Positions 25,942 through 34,590 are shown, numbered from the stretch's first letter. The stretch: DNA of 38,852 nt from Flavihumibacter sp. CACIAM 22H1 (GCF_001601815.1 NZ_LUKG01000009.1:7307-46158); one strand, 5' to 3'. Numbers and translations are program-made. The notes: generated by a model from the letters alone, not told the origin.

Positions 25942-25969
25942 ATAGAAGCCGGTTACGGGCCCTGATATT

Positions 25970-27349
25970 ATGAGAGCATATTTACTGTGTTTGCTGGTGC
26001 TGGTTAGCAGCCCGCGGTTAATGGCACAATTGCCGTTGAAATTGCCGGCATTGTTGTCTGATCATGCTGTATTGCAACAAAACGCATCCGTAAGGCTTTG
26101 GGGAAAAGGCCCGGGTTCTTTTGAGTTGAAAATTGTTGGCTCCTGGCAGCCCGAAGACACGCTGCGCGTAATGATCGGCCCGGAATGCAGTTGGCTGACA
26201 ACCATCCAGACACCTGCTAACAAAGGACCGCATACCATTACTTTTATCTGTGGTAAAGAAACCCAAACCATTCATGATATCGTAATGGGGGATGTTTGGC
26301 TTTGCGCCGGTCAGTCAAACATGGAATACAGCAGCCCTCACTCTATTGAACCCAATGAGGAACTGCGTTTTTTTACCGTCGATAAAAACTACGATAACCT
26401 GCCTTTTGCTGAATGCAGCGGTAAATGGGTGAAATGTGATTCAGCAACGGCTGCAGCCTTCAGTACGGTAGGACTTTATTTCGGCAGGCAACTGAACCGG
26501 GTAAACAAATCGCCAGTGGGTTTAATCGGCGCTTATTGGGGAGGAACCAATATACAGACGTGGATGCCTGGAGAGCTCTTTAAGGAAAGCGGGTTGGCCA
26601 AAACCATTGAGTATATTGAACCCTATGGTTGGGCGCCTAAAGGAGTGGCAAGCCTGTACAATGGTATGATCTATCCATTGAAGAACTACCAGCTAAAAGG
26701 TTGTATCTGGTACCAGGGAGAAGCCAATGTTGATTGGGACTGGGACCGCTATGCCGATCTTTTATCAGCAATGGTGCAATCCTGGAGAAATGAATTTGGA
26801 ACAGCCTTTCCCTTTTTTGCGGTTGAAATTGCCCCCTGGAACGGTTATAAACCGGTACGTGGCGCAGCATTGAGAGAACAGGTTCAACTGGCGGCCCAAC
26901 GCATACCAGATTTTGGTTCAATTGGAATTGCCGACCTGGTACCTGATACCGATGATATTCATCCATCCAGGAAATCCGAAGTGGGTATACGGCTGGCAGA
27001 ACTGGTATTGAAAAAAATATACAAGGTAGAAGCATTACAGGTAGATCCTCCGCAAATCACAGCGGTTAGTTTTCAGGGTAACTACGCTTATGCCACCTGT
27101 ACTGCCAGGGGAGTGTTGAGAAGTAACGCTGAACGTATAGGCGGTTTTCAGCTTGCCGGAACAGACGGCGTATTTTATCCTGCCAAAGCCAACCTTCTTA
27201 AAGGCAACAGGATTGAAATTTTTGCGCCGGGTCTATTGCGTCCTACTGCTTTGCGGTATTGCTTTGAGAATGCGTCCGTTCCCGATTTATCGGATAATAC
27301 CCGCTTACCAGTAAAACAGTTCAGAACCGATAATTATCCGATTAATTAA
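25970..27349 (+). CDS. Sialate O-acetylesterase-family (SGNH) esterase
   Basis: Protein of 459 residues with a signal peptide ending near LMAQ (20). The opening LKLPALLSDHAVLQQ and CxxGQSNME with Ser116 are the SASA-family SGNH signature, and the second catalytic block is DDIHPSRK (Asp328, His331). Members remove acetyl groups from sialic acid or other glycans, including xylan. The mature chain begins with a beta-strand domain before the hydrolase core, as is typical. The neighbouring glycosidases suggest it deacetylates the PUL glycan before cleavage. It lies 28 bp after the ADP-ribosylglycohydrolase-like gene and 2 bp before the next gene, so translational coupling is likely. Confidence 0.9.
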   Translation: MRAYLLCLLVLVSSPRLMAQLPLKLPALLSDHAVLQQNASVRLWGKGPGSFELKIVGSWQPEDTLRVMIGPECSWLTTIQTPANKGPHTITFICGKETQTIHDIVMGDVWLCAGQSNMEYSSPHSIEPNEELRFFTVDKNYDNLPFAECSGKWVKCDSATAAAFSTVGLYFGRQLNRVNKSPVGLIGAYWGGTNIQTWMPGELFKESGLAKTIEYIEPYGWAPKGVASLYNGMIYPLKNYQLKGCIWYQGEANVDWDWDRYADLLSAMVQSWRNEFGTAFPFFAVEIAPWNGYKPVRGAALREQVQLAAQRIPDFGSIGIADLVPDTDDIHPSRKSEVGIRLAELVLKKIYKVEALQVDPPQITAVSFQGNYAYATCTARGVLRSNAERIGGFQLAGTDGVFYPAKANLLKGNRIEIFAPGLLRPTALRYCFENASVPDLSDNTRLPVKQFRTDNYPIN

Positions 27350-27351
27350 TC

Positions 27352-28659
27352 ATGAAAAAAATTTTAATAGGCGTTGCCTGGCTGGTGCTGCACTTGAGTT
27401 GCACACAAAGGGAAGTGCTTACGGCTACTGCAAGTGCTGTCAAGAAACCCAAATCAGATGGTACGTTTATCCAGAGCTACCTGGTAAGAAACTGGACAGA
27501 TGAGCGCTGGCAGCAGGAGTTTGCCGCATTAAAGCAAGCCGGTATGCATTACCTGGTGCTGGGCTCCACGCTAAATACCGATAAGGAAGGTAAAATGTAT
27601 TCCATCTTTCCCAGCAAGTTGCCGGGGGTAGTAAACCGCTATGGGAATGACCTCGTGGAAAATTGTTTGCGGAATGCTAAACTTGCCGGCATTAAAGTGT
27701 TTATTGGACTGAATTTTGACGAAAAATGGTGGACTACTCCTATTAGCTCACCTTGGATAACGGAACAGATGGAGTTGGGGAACCGGCTTGCCAAAGAACT
27801 GGTTGATCGGTATAAAAGCAGGTATGGTGGTACCATGTATGGATGGTATTGGGTATGGGAAGTTGATAATATTAAAGCCACCACACCAGCAGCCCATGCA
27901 CAGCTGGCTGCCGCATTAAATATCAACCTCCATTTTCTTAACGGGCTTACCCCTGATATGCCCTTTATGTTGTGCCCGTTTTTTAATTACCGGCTGGGCA
28001 GTTCGCAGGAAACGGCCAACATGTGGAAAAATGTATTCAGCGCAGCCAATTTTAAAGAAGGCGACATCTTCGCACCCCAGGATTGTATAGGTGCAGGCGG
28101 ACTCGAAATGCAGGTGCTGGACGAATGGTTTGCTGCGCTTAAAACTGCGGTTGATACAAAACCCGGGTTGTTATTTTGGGTAGATACCGAAACCTTTGAC
28201 CAGCGGTTCTGGACCAGCGCACCCCTCGATCGTTTTGTGAAACAGATGGAAATTGTAGCCCCCTATGTATCTAATTATATAACATTTGCCTACAGCCATT
28301 ATTATAGTCCCGGGTATAATAATCCGCAATTTCATAAAGATTACCTGTATTATACCCGGCAGGGGAAACTGCCGGAAGAGGACGTGCAGGGTGGTATCGA
28401 ACATACAGTAGTGAACCGCCAAAACGATCATTCTTTAGAATTCAGTTGGTCGGTAAAATCATCCACTGAAAAGAATGTGGCCGGTTATTATATTTTTCTC
28501 AACGATTCGCTTTATGCCGATTGTCAGTACAAGCCTGGGAAGCAACTAACCACCCGTATAAAAATTAACACCGGGCTAGTGCGTTCTGATAATGAAATTT
28601 ATATAGCACCTTATTCTGCTTCGGGTAAAATGGGTGCCGGTATCCGCCAGCGATTTTGA
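27352..28659 (+). CDS. DUF4434-family lipoprotein, candidate glycoside hydrolase
   Basis: Lipoprotein of 435 residues (LHLSC, Cys17). The TIM-barrel-like region covers about 38-325. It carries GWYWVWE at 164-170 (Glu170) and WVDTE at 276-280 (Glu280), the counterparts of Glu180 and Glu279 in the first DUF4434 protein. Overall similarity to that protein is low, so it is a distant paralogue rather than a recent copy. The C-terminal about 85 residues look like a fibronectin type III domain (FSWSVKS, then AGYYIFLN and NEIYIAPYSASGK). As a retaining glycosidase, its bond specificity is unknown. It starts 2 bp after the acetylesterase gene. Confidence 0.72.
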   Translation: MKKILIGVAWLVLHLSCTQREVLTATASAVKKPKSDGTFIQSYLVRNWTDERWQQEFAALKQAGMHYLVLGSTLNTDKEGKMYSIFPSKLPGVVNRYGNDLVENCLRNAKLAGIKVFIGLNFDEKWWTTPISSPWITEQMELGNRLAKELVDRYKSRYGGTMYGWYWVWEVDNIKATTPAAHAQLAAALNINLHFLNGLTPDMPFMLCPFFNYRLGSSQETANMWKNVFSAANFKEGDIFAPQDCIGAGGLEMQVLDEWFAALKTAVDTKPGLLFWVDTETFDQRFWTSAPLDRFVKQMEIVAPYVSNYITFAYSHYYSPGYNNPQFHKDYLYYTRQGKLPEEDVQGGIEHTVVNRQNDHSLEFSWSVKSSTEKNVAGYYIFLNDSLYADCQYKPGKQLTTRIKINTGLVRSDNEIYIAPYSASGKMGAGIRQRF

Positions 28660-28689
28660 TAGGAATTAGTAATGGTTTAATTGAATGCT

Positions 28690-30126
28690 ATGTATAAAAA
28701 AGTGCAGGTAGTTTTAGTTTTTTCAGGGTTATTGATGTTAGTCAATTCGGCTATGGCTCAAAGCCGGTTGATAACAGGTATTGTATCTCAGCAGTTCACT
28801 AAAATGGGCATTGCGGAAGTAGCGGTAACCGATGGATTTTCGGTGGTTAAGACCAATAAAAAAGGTGCGTATTCTTTTTATGCCCATCCGGATGCGGACT
28901 TTGTTTACCTTACTATTCCGGCAGGCTACCAGATTCCTGCCGATCGGTTTTTACCGCGGTTTTACCAGCGCCTTGAACCTGCGCGGAAAAAATATAATTT
29001 TGAATTATTAAAGGAAGCGGTGGATGATTCTCACCATATCCTGGTGGTTGGCGCCGATCCTCAACCAGCCAACGCAGAAGCAGCGGAAAAATGGTCCAGG
29101 TTTTCGAAAGACTATTTTAAACCAGTTTTAGCGGCGTATAAAAACCTGCCTAAAGTGGGCCTGCTCTGTGGCGATATTGTGGGCGATGATCTGACCTTGT
29201 TCGCTAATCATAAAAAATCGGTGGAGCAGATGGGGTTTCCTACATTCCAGGTGCTGGGAAACCACGATGAAGATTATGATGCCCGTACCGACGAGGGTTC
29301 ACAGAAAACCTTTCGTGCTAATTTCGGTCCCGAGTACTATTCTTTCAATAAGGGCAGCATACACTATGTTGTATTGGATAATGTGTTTTACCAGGGTATG
29401 CATTCCCGTTATATGGGGTATGTTACGGAACGTCAGCTGAAATGGCTGGAGAATGACCTTAGTTTGGTTCCGGTAGGATCTACAGTAATTGTGGCGGTGC
29501 ATATTTCCTTTGAATATGACCGGGAGAAACCCGCAGGCTCAGAAGGGGTAGCGCTGCCCGATGATAGCCCCGTTATAAATGCGGAGCATTTTTATAAAAT
29601 ACTGGAGCCCTATAAAGTGCATATAATGTCTGGGCATACGCATTGGAACCAGGCTTTTGAACGGAAAAATATCTTTCATCATATACACGGTGCCATTTGT
29701 GGAGCCTGGTGGGGGGGAGAAACCTCTTTCGATGGGGCTCCTCTGGGTTACGCTGTTTACGAGATTCGAAAAGATAGTATTTCCTGGTATTTTCAAAGTG
29801 CCGGCAAAGATAGAAATCACCAAATGCAGCTTAGTTATGAAGATTCTACCGGCGCAGTGATCGCAAATGTCTGGAACTGGGATGCCAAATGGAAAGTAGA
29901 ACTGGTGGCAGATGGTAAAAACATGGGAGAAATGACCCGGTTTATAGGTTATTCGCCGGTAATGGCGGCCTATTATCAATCGCTTCCGCCCGGTCAACCC
30001 TGGATGAAACCTGTGCTGACTGCTCATTTATTCAGGACTAAGGTTAATAAAACGGTTAAGCAGGTAGTAGTTAAAGTAACGGACCGGTTCGGTACGGTAT
30101 ACGAAGAATTTTTGCAGCTTCGCTGA
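28690..30126 (+). CDS. Secreted calcineurin-like metallophosphoesterase
   Basis: The ATG at 28690 is preferred over a TTG nine bases earlier and gives 478 residues with a signal peptide ending near SAMAQ (24). The first about 80 mature residues form a carboxypeptidase-regulatory-like N-terminal domain, the central domain is a dinuclear-metal phosphoesterase, and the last about 130 residues form a C-terminal beta domain. Metal ligands: DPQ at 123-125 (Gln where the usual DxH has His), GDIVGDD (161-167), GNHDE (190-194), an internal VHISFE and SGHTH. It could remove phosphate mono- or diesters from the glycan or from import products. It lies 30 bp after the second DUF4434 gene. Confidence 0.85.
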   Translation: MYKKVQVVLVFSGLLMLVNSAMAQSRLITGIVSQQFTKMGIAEVAVTDGFSVVKTNKKGAYSFYAHPDADFVYLTIPAGYQIPADRFLPRFYQRLEPARKKYNFELLKEAVDDSHHILVVGADPQPANAEAAEKWSRFSKDYFKPVLAAYKNLPKVGLLCGDIVGDDLTLFANHKKSVEQMGFPTFQVLGNHDEDYDARTDEGSQKTFRANFGPEYYSFNKGSIHYVVLDNVFYQGMHSRYMGYVTERQLKWLENDLSLVPVGSTVIVAVHISFEYDREKPAGSEGVALPDDSPVINAEHFYKILEPYKVHIMSGHTHWNQAFERKNIFHHIHGAICGAWWGGETSFDGAPLGYAVYEIRKDSISWYFQSAGKDRNHQMQLSYEDSTGAVIANVWNWDAKWKVELVADGKNMGEMTRFIGYSPVMAAYYQSLPPGQPWMKPVLTAHLFRTKVNKTVKQVVVKVTDRFGTVYEEFLQLR

Positions 30127-30181
30127 TGCAAGGCCGCTAATAAGGTAGTTTTTGTAACATGGAATAGTTGAAACAAACATT

Positions 30182-31573
30182 ATGAAGGAAAAGAATATCG
30201 GGTACGTGATTTTTTTAACCATCGTGGCAGCATTAGGTGGCTTCCTGTTTGGATACGATACGGCAGTAATATCCGGCACCATTGAACAGGTGACCCTGCA
30301 ATACCAGCTTAGTTCTCTGCAGCAGGGTTGGTACGTGGGCTGTGCGTTGGTGGGTTCTATGGCAGGGGTATTGATGGCAGGTTACTGCGGAGAAAAATTC
30401 GGTCGGAAAATGTCGCTGTTTTTTTCGGGCAGTTTATTCCTGTTATCAGGTATTGGCTGTGCCATTGCGCATACGATTGATGCATTGGTGATATACCGGA
30501 TCATAGGTGGTGTTGCAATCGGAATGGTTTCCATTATTTCGCCCATGTATATTTCGGAAATTGCGATAGCCAGTTACAGGGGCCGGTTGGTGGCTATGTA
30601 CCAGCTGGCTATAACTGCCGGTTTTTTAGGAGCATACCTGGTCAATTACCAATTGCTGGAATATGCAGTTTCCGGCGTTGCCTTTGAGAATAATACCCTT
30701 CAAACGGTATTTGTAACGGAGGTATGGCGTGCGATGCTGGGCATGGAAGCACTGCCGGCATTGCTATTCCTGCTGATCCTCTTTTTTATTCCGGAAAGCC
30801 CGCGTTGGTTGCTCTTAAAAAATCAGCAGGCGAAAGCAGTAGGTATTCTTGCAAAAATTAATGCAAGCCAGTTGTTGGCAGAGGAAGAGGCGGCTGTTAT
30901 TCAATCAAAAATGGCCGGACAAAAAAGCCATACCGGGTACAGGGTACTGCTTCAATCCAATTATTTCAAAGTAGTGGTAATTGGGGTAGCGATTGCCATT
31001 TTAGGACAGTTTATGGGGGTGAATGCGGTGCTTTATTATGGGCCTACTATATTTAAAAACAGCGGACTGTCGGAAGGTGATTCCCTGTTTTACCAGGTAT
31101 TGGTTGGGTTGGTGAATATGCTTACGACGGTATTGGCTATTTTCATAATTGATCGGGTAGGGCGCAAGATGTTGGTCTACTGGGGTGTTTCGGGGATGAT
31201 AGTTTGCCTGGCGCTGATTGGTTTATATTTCTGGCGCGGGCTTGCCTGGTCCTGGCCGAACGAGGTATTGTTGTTTTTATTTCTATCCTATGTTTTTTGT
31301 TGCGCGGTTTCTGTGTCGGCAGTAGTATTTGTGTTGTTATCGGAACTGTATCCCAATGCTATTCGGGCTATGGCAATGTCAATTGCAGGTTTTTCCCTTT
31401 GGGTAGGAACCTACCTGATTGGCCAGTTAACACCCTGGATGCTGGAGGAGTTAACACCGCATGGAACATTCTGGCTATTTGCCGCTATGTGCCTGCCCTA
31501 TATGTATATTGTATGGAAGCATATTCCTGAAACTGCCGGCAAATCGCTCGAAGAAATTGAGGCTATGTGGTAA
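30182..31573 (+). CDS. MFS sugar porter (sugar/H+ symporter, XylE-like)
   Basis: Protein of 463 residues with twelve predicted membrane helices and the sugar-porter signatures: GGFLFGYDTAVISGT near the N-terminus, the GRKM repeat after helix two (GEKFGRKMSLFF), PESPRWLLL after helix six, DRVGRKML after helix eight, and PETAGKSLEEIE at the C-terminus. It should carry a monosaccharide (or small sugar) across the inner membrane. It is the last gene of the PUL, 55 bp after the phosphoesterase gene, and stops 6 bp before the convergent hydrolase gene. Together with the first gene, the AGE epimerase, it supports cytoplasmic use of a hexose, pentose or amino sugar. Confidence 0.95.
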   Translation: MKEKNIGYVIFLTIVAALGGFLFGYDTAVISGTIEQVTLQYQLSSLQQGWYVGCALVGSMAGVLMAGYCGEKFGRKMSLFFSGSLFLLSGIGCAIAHTIDALVIYRIIGGVAIGMVSIISPMYISEIAIASYRGRLVAMYQLAITAGFLGAYLVNYQLLEYAVSGVAFENNTLQTVFVTEVWRAMLGMEALPALLFLLILFFIPESPRWLLLKNQQAKAVGILAKINASQLLAEEEAAVIQSKMAGQKSHTGYRVLLQSNYFKVVVIGVAIAILGQFMGVNAVLYYGPTIFKNSGLSEGDSLFYQVLVGLVNMLTTVLAIFIIDRVGRKMLVYWGVSGMIVCLALIGLYFWRGLAWSWPNEVLLFLFLSYVFCCAVSVSAVVFVLLSELYPNAIRAMAMSIAGFSLWVGTYLIGQLTPWMLEELTPHGTFWLFAAMCLPYMYIVWKHIPETAGKSLEEIEAMW

Positions 31574-31579
31574 ACGGTC

Positions 31580-32362
31580 TTAATACTTAAGAATGTCGCG
31601 GATGAAATTGTGGTATTCGTGAAAGGCAGGCAGGTTATTATGTCCGCCTCCACTTATTTTTATCAGGGTTATTTTGGAAGGGTTTATGCGCTGGAGTTTT
31701 TCACTGTGCCGCACGGGGATCAGCCAGTCGTTGGTACCGTGAATAATATAGGTATGGCAATTCACATGCCGTATCCATTTGTCGGTGCGGAGGTGATAGC
31801 GCAATACCAGTGATACCGGCAAAATGGGCAGAAAACGTTCTACTACTTTTTTAAAACTGTAATAAGGAGCATCCAGGATGAGGTAACGGGGATTATTATC
31901 CGATGCCAGCTTTGCAGCAAAGCCGCTGCCAATGCTACGGCCATATACGATGATATGGTGTTCGGGGTATTGCCGGGTTAATGCTGAATAGACATACTGT
32001 ACATCGGTCAGCAGTTGTTTTTCACTTCGTTTTCCGGTGCTTTTTCCAAAGCCGCGGTAATCGATCAGGACCACATCATAATTGTAGCGATAAAAATCGC
32101 GGGCATACTTGGCCCATCCTTTAATACTTCTGCTGTTGCCGTGAAGGTATAGTACAAGCCCATTTGGTTCTTCGCGGTAAAAATGCAGGCCATTGATACT
32201 TACCCCAGGTTCCGGGTGAAAAAACAGTTCCCTGAAAGGTGCATCGTATTTGAATTCAAAATCCTGCGCCAGTTTCTCTGGTTTAAAGATGAATTTCTCC
32301 TGCAGAAAATATCCGAGGAGGCTAAGCAGCAGTATCGCCAGAAAGATGTATAGAAATAACAT
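31580..32362 (-). CDS. Membrane-anchored alpha/beta hydrolase (paralogue of the 5419-6237 protein)
   Basis: Protein of 260 residues with an N-terminal membrane segment (about 3-20). Alpha/beta hydrolase features are LYLHGNSRS (71-79), FGKSTG, nucleophile GRSIG with Ser143, GTNDWLIP with Asp212, and GGGHNNL with His241. The order, spacing and the N-terminal FxPEKL-type segment match the protein at 5419-6237, which argues for an old duplication. It lies downstream of kup on the same strand after a 49-bp gap of GA-rich sequence and may share its transcript. The substrate is unknown; the family includes esterases and thioesterases. Confidence 0.8.
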   Translation of the reverse strand: MLFLYIFLAILLLSLLGYFLQEKFIFKPEKLAQDFEFKYDAPFRELFFHPEPGVSINGLHFYREEPNGLVLYLHGNSRSIKGWAKYARDFYRYNYDVVLIDYRGFGKSTGKRSEKQLLTDVQYVYSALTRQYPEHHIIVYGRSIGSGFAAKLASDNNPRYLILDAPYYSFKKVVERFLPILPVSLVLRYHLRTDKWIRHVNCHTYIIHGTNDWLIPVRHSEKLQRINPSKITLIKISGGGHNNLPAFHEYHNFIRDILKY

Positions 32363-32411
32363 TATCCAATTCTAAAAAAACGTCCCCCTTCTCCCTTCTC
32401 TTTTCCCCTTT
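32363..32411. other. GA-rich linker between kup and the alpha/beta hydrolase gene
   Basis: On the minus (coding) strand this short gap is almost purely A and G, with runs such as GGGGAAAAGAGAAGGGAG, followed by a run of seven T just before the hydrolase start region. It resembles the purine-rich DNA upstream of the sigma factor at about 11228-11330. It contains no gene. Confidence 0.55.
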
Positions 32412-34394
32412 TCACTCCTCCTCATGATACACCCGCTTCAACCGTATACTCGTAACGGGTGCTACAATAAGCGGAAACTTTTCTACCACTACATTGGAGG
32501 GGTCGAGGCCAAAACCTCTTTCTTCGGAAAGGGAAATTTCCTTGAGCCAGAAATAGATTTTCATAATAATGCGCTCCAGGAAAGGGAGTTCATTATCCTG
32601 GCTCAGGTATTTTTCCATTACAATAAACTGGAAATCGCCTACCACATTATTTCTTTCCAGGCTTTCGTAGCGGCTGTAAATGTTTACTTCCTTGTTATTT
32701 ACAAGTTCTTCCACCACTTTACGGAACAATAAGTTGATTTTAGGCTCCATCCGGAAGCCCAGGCGAAATTCTACCCGGATAATATCATTCGGGATAATAT
32801 GATCTACCACATATTCACAGGTATAGGGGTCGTCGAGTGTGTCCACATGCACAAACCAGTAAATGTCGGCCCTTTTGGGTTTTTTATTAAGGATGGAGTA
32901 AATGATTTTATGTTCAATTTCCTTGGGGTTATTGGCACTGGTCATATATACCAGGTGGGTAGCATGTTTGGGTACTGTTTTGTCGTTGCTGAGTTCCTGG
33001 ATCATGGGTACATAATGTTCCAGGCGTACAAATTCCACGTACCGGTTTTTAATTTTACGGCTCCGGTAGGAAACATACATGATAATGAACATGCCCAGCC
33101 CGATGATAAGGGTTATATAACCTCCATGGGTGAATTTCTCCAGCAGGGCGGCCAGGAAGGTTATTTCAATTACCAGGAAACTGATCAGGAAAATATAGAT
33201 AAGCACGGAGGGGACCCGTTTTGCAACCATATAATTGGAGAATAAAATGGTGGTTGTTATCAGGGTAACAATAATGGCAAGGCCGTAGGCCGCTTCCATG
33301 CGCGAGGATTCCTGGAAATAGAGTACAATGCCAACACAACCCACAAACATCATGGTATTGATACCGGGAATAAAGAGTTGTCCTTTCTCTTCCGAAGGAT
33401 AGCGGATCTTCAGCCTAGGCCAAAGGTTGAGCCGCATGGCTTCGCTGATGAGGGTATAAGCGCCGGAAATCATGGCCTGGCTGGCAATAATAGCGGCCGT
33501 AGTGGCAATAATAACGCCCGGGATAATAAACCATTGCGGCATCAGGTCATAGAAGGCATTGATTCCCAATTCTGCTTTTACAGCCGGGGTTACCGTTATA
33601 CCGGTGCGGTTGGCCAGCAAAAAAGCCCCCTGTCCAAAATAATTAAGAAGCAGGCAAAGTTTTACATAGATCCAGGAAAAACGGATATTGTCTCGTCCGC
33701 AATGCCCCAGGTCGCTGTACAAGGCTTCGGCCCCCGTGGTACAAAGAAAAACGGCACCGAGCAGCCAGATGGCTTTCGGGTAAGTGGCCAGGAAATTAAC
33801 GGCATAATAAGGGTTAACCGCTTTTATAATGCTGATATCATCCGTAATATGCAGTACGCCCAGTATGCCCAGCATGGTAAACCAGGTGAGCATGATCGGA
33901 CCAAACAGTTTACCGATGGAAGCGGTGCCAAACTGCTGCATAAAGAAAAAGGCCGAAATAATGGCCAGTACAATATAAACGATTGTGGAAGTGCCCAGTT
34001 CATGAAATACCGGTAATTCACGCAGCCCTTCAATAGAAGAGGTAATGGTCATAGGCGGCGTAATAATGCCGTCGGCCATCAGGGATGCTCCGCCGATCAT
34101 GGCGGGTAGAACAAGCCATTTTTTGCGTCTTCTCACCAGGGCATAGAGGGCAAATGTACCCCCCTCCCCCCGGTTATCGGCCCTAAGCACCAGCCAAACA
34201 TATTTTACCGTAGTAACCAGGGTAAGGGTCCAGATAATACAGGACAGGGAGCCCAGGATCAGGTCCTCGGTAATTTCCCGGCCAGAGATGATCGCATTAA
34301 ATACGTAAAGTGGAGAGGTTCCGATATCACCGTAAATAATTCCTAAAGCGATTAACAGGCCTCCAAGGGAGACTTTGTCTAAATTTTTTCCCAC
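32412..34394 (-). CDS. kup: Kup potassium transporter
   Basis: Protein of 660 residues, slightly longer than typical Kup (about 620-630). The family signature GDIGTSPLYVF is at about 22-32, and the N-terminal about 450 residues hold roughly twelve membrane helices. A cytoplasmic C-terminal domain follows (about 460-660). Kup proteins carry K+ in symport with protons across the inner membrane. The start is GTG at 34394 (cac on the plus strand). Upstream are a perfect -7-like box, hairpins and an operator-like palindrome. The adjacent alpha/beta hydrolase gene follows on the same strand. Confidence 0.95.
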   Translation of the reverse strand: MGKNLDKVSLGGLLIALGIIYGDIGTSPLYVFNAIISGREITEDLILGSLSCIIWTLTLVTTVKYVWLVLRADNRGEGGTFALYALVRRRKKWLVLPAMIGGASLMADGIITPPMTITSSIEGLRELPVFHELGTSTIVYIVLAIISAFFFMQQFGTASIGKLFGPIMLTWFTMLGILGVLHITDDISIIKAVNPYYAVNFLATYPKAIWLLGAVFLCTTGAEALYSDLGHCGRDNIRFSWIYVKLCLLLNYFGQGAFLLANRTGITVTPAVKAELGINAFYDLMPQWFIIPGVIIATTAAIIASQAMISGAYTLISEAMRLNLWPRLKIRYPSEEKGQLFIPGINTMMFVGCVGIVLYFQESSRMEAAYGLAIIVTLITTTILFSNYMVAKRVPSVLIYIFLISFLVIEITFLAALLEKFTHGGYITLIIGLGMFIIMYVSYRSRKIKNRYVEFVRLEHYVPMIQELSNDKTVPKHATHLVYMTSANNPKEIEHKIIYSILNKKPKRADIYWFVHVDTLDDPYTCEYVVDHIIPNDIIRVEFRLGFRMEPKINLLFRKVVEELVNNKEVNIYSRYESLERNNVVGDFQFIVMEKYLSQDNELPFLERIIMKIYFWLKEISLSEERGFGLDPSNVVVEKFPLIVAPVTSIRLKRVYHEEE

Positions 34395-34468
34395 AGTTGG
34401 ACTATTGCGCCGGGATAAGCACCCCGACTGGTATTCAGAATCAACCGGGTTTTATCCCGGTCGTGTTG
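34395..34468 (-). promoter_or_regulatory. Structured kup leader with competing hairpins
   Basis: On the minus strand the arms ACCGGG and CCCGGT (plus 34444-34461, 6-nt loop) form a hairpin near the predicted 5' end of the kup transcript. The same CCGGGATAA segment can instead pair over 9 bp with TTATCCCGG (plus 34410-34418), 15-24 nt upstream of the GTG start. The two pairings exclude each other, which is the layout of a riboswitch or other leader-based control. I do not recognise a known riboswitch class. Confidence 0.4.
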
Positions 34469-34476
34469 CAAAGGTA
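34469..34476 (-). promoter_or_regulatory. Candidate -7 box for kup
   Basis: On the minus strand the sequence TACCTTTG matches the Bacteroidota -7 consensus TAnnTTTG at every fixed base. No TTTG stands at the usual -33 distance, but the palindrome at 34499-34521 would lie at about -37 to -59, a position used by activators. Transcription would begin at about 34462. Confidence 0.5.
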
Positions 34477-34498
34477 TAGTTAAAATATTCATACCTTA

Positions 34499-34521
34499 TG
34501 TTTATGTTGTGAACATAAACA
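34499..34521. promoter_or_regulatory. Near-perfect palindrome, operator-like
   Basis: Arms TGTTTATGTT and AACATAAACA (34499-34508 and 34512-34521) are perfect 10-bp complements around a 3-bp GTG centre, all in a spacer between two divergent genes. A second inverted repeat, AAGGTAT/ATACCTT (34471-34477 and 34491-34497), overlaps the kup -7 box. The long symmetrical site is typical of a dimeric regulator; the protein is unknown and no regulator gene is adjacent. Confidence 0.55.
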
Positions 34522-34590
34522 ACCGACTGATGTGTAAAATTGTCCTATAATTATATGCATTGGATATTACCTTTAACTAAAGCGTACGAA

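Noticed and set aside
34395-34476. c-di-AMP (ydaO) riboswitch in the kup leader
   Set aside because: The conserved ydaO sequence blocks are not visible; only generic hairpins can be claimed.
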